A stretch of 64,000 nucleotides of DNA from Oxalobacter formigenes (lineage in GTDB: Bacteria; Pseudomonadota; Gammaproteobacteria; Burkholderiales; Burkholderiaceae_D), in NCBI RefSeq assembly GCF_002127965.1, contig NZ_CP018787.1, positions 1,798,001 through 1,862,000 on the forward strand. Direction: 5' to 3'. The translations under genes and the position numbers were made by a program. Of this stretch, positions 17,453-26,290 are shown piece by piece (the stretch's first letter is position 1; every line of letters starts with the position of its first letter). Under the pieces are notes generated by a model. The model was given only the letters and a program-made list of their open reading frames with translations, was not told the DNA's origin and made no database searches.

Positions 17453-17611
17453 ATGCCAAAAAGGAAATGCCCGAGCATCGGCAAATATCACTTTCTGAAC
17501 CAATACAGGGTGATTCCCGGCGAATTCCGACGGGAGTTCAAAAACGACATCATTATTGAACGAAATCCGACATATCCCGAATACCAGGCAGGACATTCCG
17601 GCAATGGATAG
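17453..17611 (+). CDS. Small ORF or gene-end fragment of unknown function
   Basis: A 52-codon ORF with ATG 17453 whose product looks protein-like (NQYRVIPGEFRREFKNDII and a PEYQAGHSGNG end) rather than random. No ribosome site was seen and it follows an orphan terminator. It could be the 3' end of a lost gene. I cannot assign a family. Confidence 0.25.
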   Translation: MPKRKCPSIGKYHFLNQYRVIPGEFRREFKNDIIIERNPTYPEYQAGHSGNG

Positions 17612-17613
17612 AA

Positions 17614-17901
17614 TCAAAACCTGTCATTCGCCATGTATCTTCCCATGACGCCGTCTCTCTGCCCCATACAAGCCTGCACATTTGCATCAGGGTTAAACAC
17701 GACACGCCCACTTATCCCACTCCGGTGCTTCCCGAGCCGTCCGCTTCTTTCAGGTCATACGTACACGCTTCCTCTGGACTTGTAACTGAATTCGTGTTCC
17801 CACGCGAGTACTGCATATGGGGTCACTTTTCCGTTCGCCGTGTAATTCAGGCGTCCTCCCACTTTCGCGCGATGACTGCTGATGGCATCCGGGTGATGTG
17901 T
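17614..17901 (-). pseudogene. Decayed autotransporter beta-domain (C-terminal end)
   Basis: On the minus strand one frame reads SSHRAKVGGRLNY, VTPYAVLAWEHEF and then stops. After a short out-of-frame part (YDLKEADGSGSTGVG) the first frame resumes as VVFNPDAN and ends in DGVMGRYMANDRF followed by TGA. This is the last part of a type V autotransporter barrel, including the final aromatic residue. It carries at least two frameshifts. Everything upstream of about 17901, including the passenger, is missing. Confidence 0.65.
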
Positions 17902-18066
17902 AATGAAAGAAAAAAGGAGAAAAAACACTTCAGTTTTATTGAAGCAAATGTCCTAAATTGCGTTGTTTATTAGATAAATAATTTCCAGTAATATACGCAC
18001 ATTGGTAAGCGAATGGACATTCCGGCAGTTTGGGATGATTCATATGTGAGCCATCTACTCTCTTTA

Positions 18067-18096
18067 AAAGCTCCCTTTGCCGGGAGCTTTATTTTT
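18067..18096 (+). terminator. Orphan terminator hairpin
   Basis: Perfect 9-bp stem AAAGCTCCC / GGGAGCTTT with a 6-nt loop, followed by ATTTTTAT. It lies between a decayed gene and a convergent small gene, with no plus-strand gene ending here. A weak promoter-like TTATTA-N16-TAATAT lies about 100 bp upstream, so a small RNA is possible. Confidence 0.55.
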
Positions 18097-18136
18097 ATGT
18101 TCTTCAGGAAAAAGACTCCGCCTTTCCCGTACAGGT

Positions 18137-18394
18137 TTATCCGAGGCGGAAACCCTTTTCACTGTAACAGTCTGCCGCTTTCAGTTTTGCGACCATCTCA
18201 TCGGAAAGTTGCACTTCTTCCGATTCGACGTTCATCAGCAATTTGCCGAAACCGTCGCCTGTATTCAACACTTCGAAAAACAGGATATGGTCTTTCGTGT
18301 AAAAACCCAGTGCTTCTTCCGGCACGGGAATACCCATGTCTTCAAGCACTCTTTTCTGTATAAACTTGTCGCCCAGCTGATCCGGTTCACTCAT
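18137..18394 (-). CDS. Small conserved-looking protein of unknown function
   Basis: About 85 residues, acidic, no signal peptide or membrane segment. AAAGGA precedes the paired ATG codons at 18397 and 18394. The sequence (IPVPEEALGFYTKDHILFFEVL) looks like a small soluble alpha/beta protein. It lies 64 bp downstream of tam on the same strand and may share its transcript. I do not recognise a family. Confidence 0.6.
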   Translation of the reverse strand: MSEPDQLGDKFIQKRVLEDMGIPVPEEALGFYTKDHILFFEVLNTGDGFGKLLMNVESEEVQLSDEMVAKLKAADCYSEKGFRLG

Positions 18395-18461
18395 CACAGT
18401 CGTCCTTTAAAAAATAACGGCCAATTGAAAAGCGCTTATTGTACTGGCAAGATCAGGCTTG

Positions 18462-19238
18462 TCAGCGCATCGCCACGAAAAAAAACCGCGGAAACGGCAA
18501 AAGCACGTTCCCGTCCCGCCTTTCAGGATAGGCTTGTCGAAGTTTTTGCAGATACCGCCCGAGAAAATCCCGCTTTTCCTGTTCGGCAAGCGGTTCCAGA
18601 AAAGGCTTGAGTCCTGTCGATTCCAGCCACTCGACAATCGACTCAGCCGAAGACATCACGTGAAAATAAACCGTTTTCCACATATCGACTCGTCGGCATC
18701 CCGATGCGACAAGCAAATCATAATACCTGTCGGCTGACAGCAAACGTGTCCGGAGGACTGACGTATCGCCGATTTTCTTTTTCCAGACTCCATTTGCCGC
18801 CACTTCCCGCATCAGGGCATGCGACGGTTCGTCCAGATTGTCCGGCATCTGAACCGCCAGCACGCCGTTTTCAGCCAGTTGCCCGACCAGACGGCCAATC
18901 AGCTCTTCATGGCCTGGAACCCATTGCAATGAGGCATTGGCAAAGATGACGTCACATGGTGTATCTGCCTGCCAACCGGCAATATCGGCTTCAATGAACC
19001 GGCACGACGGCAGCTGACTCCGGGCTTTTTCCAGCATGGCAAAGGAGGAATCCACCCCGACGATGCTTGCCTCCCGCCAGCGTTCTGCCAGCAAAGCCGT
19101 ACTGTTTCCCGGGCCACACCCCAGATCAGCCACTACGGATGGATTGGAAATATCGATACGCGAAAGCAGTTCAATGGCAGGCCGCGTCCTTTCCGACTCA
19201 AAGCGCAAATAAAGCTCAGGATTCCAGTCTTTTTCCAT
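18462..19238 (-). CDS. tam: Trans-aconitate 2-methyltransferase
   Basis: 258 residues. It matches E. coli Tam almost from end to end: WNPELYLRFESERTRPAIELL at the start, the SAM-binding loop VADLGCGPGNSTALL (about residues 36-50), FANASLQWVP and AVQMPDNLDEPSHALMREVA. Tam methylates trans-aconitate, a side product that inhibits aconitase. It is cytoplasmic and uses S-adenosylmethionine. The middle (about 150-170) is slightly longer than in E. coli. It reads on the minus strand, separated from the next upstream gene by a terminator at 19296-19324. Confidence 0.9.
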   Translation of the reverse strand: MEKDWNPELYLRFESERTRPAIELLSRIDISNPSVVADLGCGPGNSTALLAERWREASIVGVDSSFAMLEKARSQLPSCRFIEADIAGWQADTPCDVIFANASLQWVPGHEELIGRLVGQLAENGVLAVQMPDNLDEPSHALMREVAANGVWKKKIGDTSVLRTRLLSADRYYDLLVASGCRRVDMWKTVYFHVMSSAESIVEWLESTGLKPFLEPLAEQEKRDFLGRYLQKLRQAYPERRDGNVLLPFPRFFFVAMR

Positions 19239-19295
19239 ATTTTTTTCGCTTTAACAAAACCGGATGACAAATTCATGACAATAAGGGTCATTAAA

Positions 19296-19324
19296 CCGGA
19301 AAAAGCCGTCAGTTGACGGCTTTT
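19296..19324 (-). terminator. Bidirectional-looking terminator
   Basis: AAAAGCCGTC / GACGGCTTTT stem with a 4-nt loop. On the minus strand the T-run continues (CTTTTTCC), so it best ends the gene at 19364-19882. Confidence 0.75.
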
Positions 19325-19363
19325 GTCATTTCCCCTCTGAAGTTATCCACCGGGAGAGAAGAA

Positions 19364-19882
19364 TCAGTCCGTCAGGGATTTTTCCGCTTGTACACCCAGA
19401 AACTCGACCCGGTAAAAGTCCGCGCTATCATTTTTTTCCGGTTGCGTTTTTTTCACTGCGCAAACCCTGAATTCATAACCGTCATGGGAAATGTTGGCAC
19501 AAGCCTGCCAGATTTCCCCAAAATTTTCTGTCTGTTTTTCAAAACCGGCTTTTTTCAATGCGTCGAGAATTTCCTTGCCGAAAACGGCGCAAAGTTCATC
19601 GGCATTGTCGAAAACGCAATCTTCATAAGCCACGTCGTCTTTTTCAAGATCGAGGCTTTCCTCGTCTCCCGTCAGAGAGAAACACATCGAAATTTCAAGG
19701 CTCGGAAGACCTCCGTGAATATCCATATTGCTTTTGGCCATATCGATATAAGCCTGTACAGTCGACTCGTTCACCCGGCCGGAAAGATTCTCTTTCACGA
19801 ACGCTTCAATCGTTTTTTTGCCTTTTTCACTGATCACTTTTCGCATACTCAACATTCCGTTTAACGACACCTGATTTTTCAT
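19364..19882 (-). CDS. Hypothetical soluble protein
   Basis: 172 residues from the ATG at 19882, chosen because AGAGAGG lies nine bases upstream; longer readings to 19981 have no ribosome site. The protein is acidic and soluble. It has helical segments (KVISEKGKKTIEAFVKENL) and a C-terminal part resembling a small alpha/beta domain (YEFRVCAVKKTQ). I do not recognise a family. A terminator follows it. Confidence 0.65.
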   Translation of the reverse strand: MKNQVSLNGMLSMRKVISEKGKKTIEAFVKENLSGRVNESTVQAYIDMAKSNMDIHGGLPSLEISMCFSLTGDEESLDLEKDDVAYEDCVFDNADELCAVFGKEILDALKKAGFEKQTENFGEIWQACANISHDGYEFRVCAVKKTQPEKNDSADFYRVEFLGVQAEKSLTD

Positions 19883-20087
19883 CCAAAACCACCTCTCTAG
19901 CATGGTCTTTTTCATTTCGCAAGCAGAGAAAACAGAAAACAATCGGATTCTTCCGTTCGCGCAAAAACAAGGCATGCCCAACCTGTTACAGGTGGAATAT
20001 CGTTTTTTTGGACTTATTCACCAACTTATCCACAGGAAATGGGGATAAGATCGTTTGGTAAATCTGCCACACTCATCAAAAAAGAAT

Positions 20088-20552
20088 TTATCTGAAAACA
20101 CCAGACAGGACATCAGCTACGACATTCGTTGCGATCGCCACCAGAATCAGGTCGGTTCCGGCAACACGCCATTCATATCCGGCATGACGCGGCAAACGGG
20201 AAAGCATCCGTGACGGTACCATTTTTTTGGCAATTCCCGGAGGAAGCGGCTTGCCACGCGCCAGATTCTTTTGTATGCCCGGAGGCAAGGATTTGTAACC
20301 TGTATAACGGTAATCCACCGCAAGGCGACGAGCCTCGGCCACTGTAACGCCTGCCATAACCAGAGAAGCAGTATCGACATCCGTTCCTTTTTTTCCCTTT
20401 TTGTCTTTTTTGACTTTTTTGGCTGCCTTCTTTTCTGCCTTCTCCGGCTTGCCTTTTCCTTCAGGCGGCTTCGCGAATGCGGGCGTGCCGATCATCGACA
20501 GTGACACCAGCGCGACAATTACCGTTTTTCCGGCTACAGATAAAATTTTCAT
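20088..20552 (-). CDS. Exported CigR/RcnB-like small protein
   Basis: 154 residues. It has a signal peptide (MKILSVAGK, core, cleavage at AFA-K), then a Lys/Glu-rich linker (about 28-57), then a conserved C-terminal part with LPPGI repeated twice (KSLPPGIQKN and KPLPPGIAKK), RLPRHAGYEWRVAGTDLILV and a hydrophobic end (ATNVVADVL). This is the layout of the CigR/RcnB family of small periplasmic or inner-membrane proteins. CigR affects virulence in Salmonella and RcnB affects nickel balance in E. coli. The role here is unknown. Confidence 0.7.
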   Translation of the reverse strand: MKILSVAGKTVIVALVSLSMIGTPAFAKPPEGKGKPEKAEKKAAKKVKKDKKGKKGTDVDTASLVMAGVTVAEARRLAVDYRYTGYKSLPPGIQKNLARGKPLPPGIAKKMVPSRMLSRLPRHAGYEWRVAGTDLILVAIATNVVADVLSGVFR

Positions 20553-20815
20553 CGTGAAATCCTTTCATCGAACATAAACAAACACGTGATTCAAACACCC
20601 GGTTCAAAAAACCTTTTTTAATGCCGAACTGGAAAAATACGTCCCGAGTTAAGCCCTTTCTTCTCAAAAATCCTGACTTTCCTTGCCATATGGCAATAAT
20701 TTCAATACCCTGTCGGTATTGTCATTTAGATTACCTGTTTATAAAAAATATCCCGCTACAGTGCGGATATCCGGACAGTCAACCTGCCTATGCAGAATAC
20801 AGGCTGAATGAAACG

Positions 20816-23707
20816 ATGAAGCGATTATTATCCATATTGATGCTTATTGCGTGCCTTTTTTCACAGGCACTCGCCGAGAACGTTCCGGGCCCGACAATCA
20901 GGGTCGGTTTCCCGCCGATTCCAGGTTTCAACGAAATCAACAAGAACGGTACTTACAGCGGCTACAACGCCGATTACCTGAGAAAGATCGCCCAACAGAC
21001 CAACTGGAAATATGAATTCGTCGTCGCACCCTGGTCAGACTGTCTGAAAATGTTAAAGGAAGGCAAAATCGACATTCTGGGTGGCATGGAACGGACACCC
21101 GAACGCGAGAAAATATTCCATTTCGCCCGTCTCGAATCTTTCCTGAACGATGTTTCCCTCCTTGCCCGTGCGGACGACACCCGTTTTTTGCACAATAATC
21201 TCAACGAATACCACAACCTGACCGTCGGCGTATTGAAAGAAAGCCAGGATATCGAATCCCTGAAAAAATACAGTGCCGCCAACGGCCTGTCATTCAGGCT
21301 GAAAGAATACGACAGCCTTCCCCGACTGAACGAGGCCTTTTTGAAGGGTGAATTCGACATTATCCTTTCCAGCGGCCTGAACAAGATAAACGGGCAGCAG
21401 ATTCTCACTTCATTCTCGCCGACCCCGCTCTTTTATGCGGTGCGCAAAAACGCGCCGGAGATTCTTGCCGAACTGGACAAGGCGCAGTCCCATTTCAAAA
21501 GTGTGGACCGCTTTTACGATTATCGCCTTTACCAGAAACATTACGGTTTTACCGAATCCAACCGTCCGACACTGACCCGGCAGGAACGACATGCCCTTCA
21601 GGATATGCCGCCGATGCGTGTTGCGTTCGTCTCCGGATGGCGTCCCATTGCATACATGAACGAAGACAAACAACACGGCATCATTGCCGATCTGCTCGCA
21701 TCGATTTCAGCCAGTTCAGGCTTGCGAATCCGGTATGTGATGGCCGCATCCCATGAAGAGGCACTCGGTCTCGTCCAGTCAGGGAAAGCCGATGCCGTTT
21801 CGTTCATCGTCTTGAACAACCAGCTTCCGAACCAGAACGATCTGAAACTGTCGATCCCGTTTTTGCAATCTCCCTTGACCATGGTCATGGCAAATGACCG
21901 GAACAAGAAACTGCCGGTCACAAAAGTGGGCATGACCCACATCATGAACAAGTATTTTGTCGAAGAGCTGCTCCAGAACACGCCGGGCATCGAGGAAACG
22001 GTCAGAAATTCGCCTTATGCGCTATTAAAAGCATTGAATGCCGGGAGGATCGACGCGGCCTACATCAACGTATACAGCGCCAACGCCTTTCTCTCATGGC
22101 CCGAGTTTTCCACACTTTCCTCACACGAACTGGCCGATTACACTGTCGAATTCGCCATCGCATTTTCACCGGAAACCGATACGAACGTCATTTCCGCCTT
22201 TAACAAATACATCCGGCAATTACGTTCGTTCAAAATGCAGGAATTCGTCATTGCAAACACGGCGCAACGGCCAAATACCACCTTGTTCACACTGATCCGT
22301 GAAAAACCGGTATCGGCTTTTTACATTTTTTCGCTCGTTCTTCTTTTGACGATCGGAGTCTTCAGTTTCATCATCATCACGCGCAATCGTGCCCACAAGA
22401 GAATCGCCGACCTGCTTTACTTCGATCAGATAACCCGCTTGCCCAATCTTGTCAGATTCAACGAACTGGCTGAAGAAAGGCTCAAAAGCAGTCCTGCATC
22501 CCATGCGCTCGTTTACCTGAACATCAACAACTTCAAGCACATCAACGATATCCACGATTTTTCCAGGGGAAACTTTCTCTTGTGTGCCGTCGCCGACAAA
22601 CTGAATGCCTTCATCGATGAAGACCGGGGCGAACTGGCCTGCCGTATGACAGCCGACCATTTTGTGCTTTTACTGTCCGTAAAAGACCATGAAAACCTGG
22701 ACGAACGGATCAGCGCACTGGACGGGCAACTGTCAAGCTTCAACAATATCGGACTGAATTCCCATATCTCCTTCAGTTGCGGCATCTATTTGATCAAGTC
22801 CGGCGACAATATCAATACCGCCGTCAACTACGCTCACTATGCGCAGGTCTCGCAAAGACGCGCCAGTTACAATACCTACACCTTTTTCGACGACAAGCTC
22901 ATCGAACGCATCCGCATCAACCGCGCAATCGAATGTGAAATGAACGATGCGCTCGCCAGCGGCCAGTTCGTGCCGTATTTCCAGCCAAAAGTCAGCGTGG
23001 CGACAGGACAAATAGTCGGTGCCGAAGCGCTGACACGCTGGATTCATCCGGAAAAGGGACTCATCCCGCCAGATGAATTCATTCCCCTGTTCGAGAAAAA
23101 CAATTTCATCATCCAGCTTGACCTGACCATTTTCGAGGAAGTCTGCATTCTCCTTCGCAAGCTTATGGACGAAGGAAAGAAAGTCTATCCGTGTTCATGC
23201 AATTTTTCGCACAATCATTTCATGGACCGCGCCCTGCCGGAAAAACTGCTGGCGATTACCACCCGCTACCGGATTCCGACAAACCTGCTGGACATCGAAA
23301 TCACGGAAACAAGCGTCATTTACGATATCGACGCCGTTATCGACATCACCCGGAAACTGCGCGACGCTGGCTTCAAAATCTCGCTTGACGATTTCGGTGT
23401 CGGATATTCGTCAGTCAACCTGCTTTGCCAGATCGCCATCGATACCATCAAGCTGGACAAAAGTTTTCTGGATCAGGCCTCTATCCTCCCATGCCAACGA
23501 AGCCTGATCGAAGGCATCGTCGACATTGCAAACGATCTTGGCATAGACGTCCTGTGTGAGGGTATCGAAACCGAAATGCAGGCCGTCTTCCTGAAACAGG
23601 CCAATTGTGCATTTGCACAAGGCTATTACTATGGGCGGCCAGTATCGTTTGACGAGTTCTCACACCGCTGGCTGAACCGTTACGAGCAGGATATCCTCCT
23701 CTCATAA
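20816..23707 (+). CDS. Periplasmic-sensing c-di-GMP phosphodiesterase (2x SBP, degenerate GGDEF, EAL)
   Basis: 963 residues from ATG 20816, which gives the signal peptide MKRLLSILMLIACLFSQALA. Two periplasmic solute-binding (SBP_bac_3) domains span about 25-260 and 265-500. A membrane helix (about 501-522) leads to a GGDEF domain whose motif reads TADHF (about 611), so it should not make c-di-GMP. The EAL domain (about 705-955) keeps EALTRW, EITET, LDDFGVGYSS, KLDKSF and EGIET, so phosphodiesterase activity is likely. It would sense a small amino-acid-like ligand in the periplasm and lower c-di-GMP. It stands alone. Confidence 0.88.
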   Translation: MKRLLSILMLIACLFSQALAENVPGPTIRVGFPPIPGFNEINKNGTYSGYNADYLRKIAQQTNWKYEFVVAPWSDCLKMLKEGKIDILGGMERTPEREKIFHFARLESFLNDVSLLARADDTRFLHNNLNEYHNLTVGVLKESQDIESLKKYSAANGLSFRLKEYDSLPRLNEAFLKGEFDIILSSGLNKINGQQILTSFSPTPLFYAVRKNAPEILAELDKAQSHFKSVDRFYDYRLYQKHYGFTESNRPTLTRQERHALQDMPPMRVAFVSGWRPIAYMNEDKQHGIIADLLASISASSGLRIRYVMAASHEEALGLVQSGKADAVSFIVLNNQLPNQNDLKLSIPFLQSPLTMVMANDRNKKLPVTKVGMTHIMNKYFVEELLQNTPGIEETVRNSPYALLKALNAGRIDAAYINVYSANAFLSWPEFSTLSSHELADYTVEFAIAFSPETDTNVISAFNKYIRQLRSFKMQEFVIANTAQRPNTTLFTLIREKPVSAFYIFSLVLLLTIGVFSFIIITRNRAHKRIADLLYFDQITRLPNLVRFNELAEERLKSSPASHALVYLNINNFKHINDIHDFSRGNFLLCAVADKLNAFIDEDRGELACRMTADHFVLLLSVKDHENLDERISALDGQLSSFNNIGLNSHISFSCGIYLIKSGDNINTAVNYAHYAQVSQRRASYNTYTFFDDKLIERIRINRAIECEMNDALASGQFVPYFQPKVSVATGQIVGAEALTRWIHPEKGLIPPDEFIPLFEKNNFIIQLDLTIFEEVCILLRKLMDEGKKVYPCSCNFSHNHFMDRALPEKLLAITTRYRIPTNLLDIEITETSVIYDIDAVIDITRKLRDAGFKISLDDFGVGYSSVNLLCQIAIDTIKLDKSFLDQASILPCQRSLIEGIVDIANDLGIDVLCEGIETEMQAVFLKQANCAFAQGYYYGRPVSFDEFSHRWLNRYEQDILLS

Positions 23708-23825
23708 ACGGAAACCGGGTTGTTCCCGTATTTCCTGAGCATTTTTTGACAAATTCAGGCGCAAGGCAGCCTCATTCATGGCATTATGAACCGGGTTCAA
23801 CCGCATTCTACAGAATATAACGAGC

Positions 23826-25397
23826 ATGGCACGCAAAAAAATATCCGTCGCACCCACCCGGACAAAAAACATGGAACTGGATGCACTCATCAAAAGCGTC
23901 CCCGGACGCAATCCGGCCCTTTTGCTTGACAAAATAGGCGTTCTGGTCGAACTGGCCGGACGGCAGAAAAACCCGGAAGCGACTGAAAAGGCACTGGAGT
24001 GGTGTGCCATTGCCAAAAGAAAAAAACTCAATGGCGTACAGCGCTGCCTGCTCGACTACTACACGGCAAATGCATGGATCAGCCGCCATCACGAGAAAAA
24101 AACAGCCACCCGCCGTCAGTCCACCCACTGGGAACAGCCTGAAATCGAACAGGCGATTTTCCACCTGCAAAAAGCCGTGAATGACCCGGCCTTTCCGTTT
24201 CTGGACGAGCTCTTGCGCTGCAAAATACTGACCGGCCTTGGCAACCAGTTCGCCTTCATGGGACACTTCATCAGTGCCCTGACATACTGGGACCGTGCCA
24301 TCGAAATCGACCCGGCCTTCGGCATGGCACTCGGCAACCGAGGGAAAGGCATCGCCGAATATGCCGAACTGATCGCCGATGACGACAAAAAACCCGTTTT
24401 TTTCGGAATCGCCCTTGAAAACCTGCTGGCCTCGACAAGCGACACCGCCCGCTATTTCGGCGATGGGCAGGGCAAGGAATACTTCCGCGCCGAGCAGGAA
24501 AAAATCGAGGCCATGCTCTACAACCCGGACGATAAAACCAGCCTTGCATGCGCGACATCCGTCAAGGGCGGCAAAGCGGGAAAAAACAAAAGCGCCCGGA
24601 AATGGAAACTCTTGCACAAGCTCTACCTGAACCCCGTCAATGACCTGTGCCGGACGCCAGCCGCCGCATATGACCTGATGGAACAGCCTGAAACGATGCC
24701 GTCTTCCCTGCGCATGACGCCGCAGGCATTCCGCTTCCTTTTGCAAATCCGGCTGGAATACATCGCCGCTCGCCAGCTTGCCTGCGACAGCATCCATGCC
24801 AAAGCCGTCAGGAAAGTGAAAAAAAACGGCCTTGCGAATACGGAAAATGAACCACTGGCGTATTCACTGGCAATGGAATCCCTGAAACTGGCTTACCGTT
24901 CGGCATATTCCCTGCTGCCCAAAATCGCACAAGTCATCCGGCTTTACTTCAGGCTGAAACCCGACCATGGCAAAACCGGCCTCAAAAACGTCTGGTACCG
25001 GGACGGCAATCCTGCCAACGGGCTTGCCAGTGTTTTCACCCGTTCGGACAACTGGCTGTTGCGCTCCCTCTTCTGGCTGTCGAAAGAATTGCCGTCCGAA
25101 CGCCTGTTGCCTTCCATCAATGCCGACAGCGACCGCCTGAAAACCATTGCAGATGAACTGGAAAACCGTTACCTCCGGGTCGTCGAACTCGAACCGGCAG
25201 ACGACGCCATCGTCGACAACACGATCACACGCGACAAACTCGAAAAAGCCGCGACAGACGTACTTTCGCTTGTGCGCAACGCCATCGTTTACCTGACGCT
25301 CGCCTTGCACATTGAAGAAAAAAAACGGCGGCAAACGGAAAAGGACAATCCGGAATCGGCTGAATATGCGTCCGTGCAGACGTCGCTTAATGCATAA
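23826..25397 (+). CDS. TPR-like protein with LA2681-type HEPN domain
   Basis: 523 residues, soluble. The first ~170 residues contain TPR-like helices (ALTYWDRAIEIDPAFGMALGNRGKG). The C-terminal ~200 residues match my memory of LA2681-like HEPN proteins: LKLAYRSAYSLLPKIAQVIRLYF, LLRSLFWLSKELP, and the final LVRNAIVYLTLALHIEEK. HEPN domains are often RNases in toxin or defence systems. At the place where RN-x-LEH is usual this protein reads ADELEN, so the catalytic Arg and His seem missing there. A binding or regulatory role may remain. It is a single gene with no obvious partner. Confidence 0.6.
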   Translation: MARKKISVAPTRTKNMELDALIKSVPGRNPALLLDKIGVLVELAGRQKNPEATEKALEWCAIAKRKKLNGVQRCLLDYYTANAWISRHHEKKTATRRQSTHWEQPEIEQAIFHLQKAVNDPAFPFLDELLRCKILTGLGNQFAFMGHFISALTYWDRAIEIDPAFGMALGNRGKGIAEYAELIADDDKKPVFFGIALENLLASTSDTARYFGDGQGKEYFRAEQEKIEAMLYNPDDKTSLACATSVKGGKAGKNKSARKWKLLHKLYLNPVNDLCRTPAAAYDLMEQPETMPSSLRMTPQAFRFLLQIRLEYIAARQLACDSIHAKAVRKVKKNGLANTENEPLAYSLAMESLKLAYRSAYSLLPKIAQVIRLYFRLKPDHGKTGLKNVWYRDGNPANGLASVFTRSDNWLLRSLFWLSKELPSERLLPSINADSDRLKTIADELENRYLRVVELEPADDAIVDNTITRDKLEKAATDVLSLVRNAIVYLTLALHIEEKKRRQTEKDNPESAEYASVQTSLNA

Positions 25398-25456
25398 ACA
25401 AATCGGTGCAGGTATAATTTTGAATGGCCCACAAGGCATTTCAAAACGGGAAAATC

Positions 25457-26167
25457 ATGAAAAAAAATTATGACACCCTCCTGCTCGATGCAGACGATAC
25501 CCTGCTCGACTTTGGCAAGACCGAAAAAGCCGCCCTTGAAAACACGTTCGACGAATACGGCCTGAAACTCACCGAAGAAATCCGGGCCATCTATAAAACG
25601 ATCAACCATGAATTGTGGTCCGCTTTCGAACGCGGTGAAATCACCAAGGAAACCATCACCTCTACCCGGTTTTCGCGTGTCTTCGATACCGTGGGTTACC
25701 GTGTGGACGGACGCACTTTCCATCTCGATTACCAGAAAGCACTCGGACGCGGTTACTTCCTGATCGACGGCGCAAGGGAACTGTGTGAAAAACTGGCTGG
25801 CAAGTACCGCCTCTACTGCGTCACCAACGGCGTCGCCGCGACCCAGTACAGCCGCCTTTCCGGCAGCGGGCTGGACAATTATTTCGACAATATCTTCGTA
25901 TCCGAGGAAATCGGCCACCAGAAACCGAGCCGGGATTACTTTTCCGCTGTCTTCAAGTCTATCGGCCAGTTCGACCCGTCCCGTACGCTGATCGTCGGCG
26001 ATTCGCTGACATCCGACATACAGGGCGGCAAAAACACCGGGATCGATACCTGCTGGTACAACCCGTCCGGCAAAATAGCTGAACCGGCCCTGAAAGCCGA
26101 TTATGACATCCGCAAGCTCGATGAACTCTTGCCCATACTGGAGAAAAGCGTTGCGGAAATACGGTGA
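25457..26167 (+). CDS. yjjG: Pyrimidine/house-cleaning nucleotidase, YjjG family (HAD)
   Basis: 236 residues from ATG 25457, which leaves the usual MKKNYDTLLLDADDTLLDF start. HAD motifs: DADDTLLDF (motif I, nucleophile Asp), VTNG (motif II Thr), the Lys in HQKPS (motif III), and VGDSLTSDIQGG (motif IV). YjjG-type enzymes dephosphorylate non-canonical pyrimidine nucleotides. It lies downstream of the HEPN-like gene on the same strand with a 59-bp gap and may be co-transcribed. Confidence in the HAD family is very high; the exact substrate follows the family. Confidence 0.88.
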   Translation: MKKNYDTLLLDADDTLLDFGKTEKAALENTFDEYGLKLTEEIRAIYKTINHELWSAFERGEITKETITSTRFSRVFDTVGYRVDGRTFHLDYQKALGRGYFLIDGARELCEKLAGKYRLYCVTNGVAATQYSRLSGSGLDNYFDNIFVSEEIGHQKPSRDYFSAVFKSIGQFDPSRTLIVGDSLTSDIQGGKNTGIDTCWYNPSGKIAEPALKADYDIRKLDELLPILEKSVAEIR

Positions 26168-26290
26168 AGACAAGCGAAAACGGCTGCTCCATCCTTTGAC
26201 ACAGCAGGCACAACTCGCCTGAGATGACAGACGTCATTGAACAGGCATGAGACTGAAAACCCATCCCTCAAAGGCAAAACAAGACCATCC

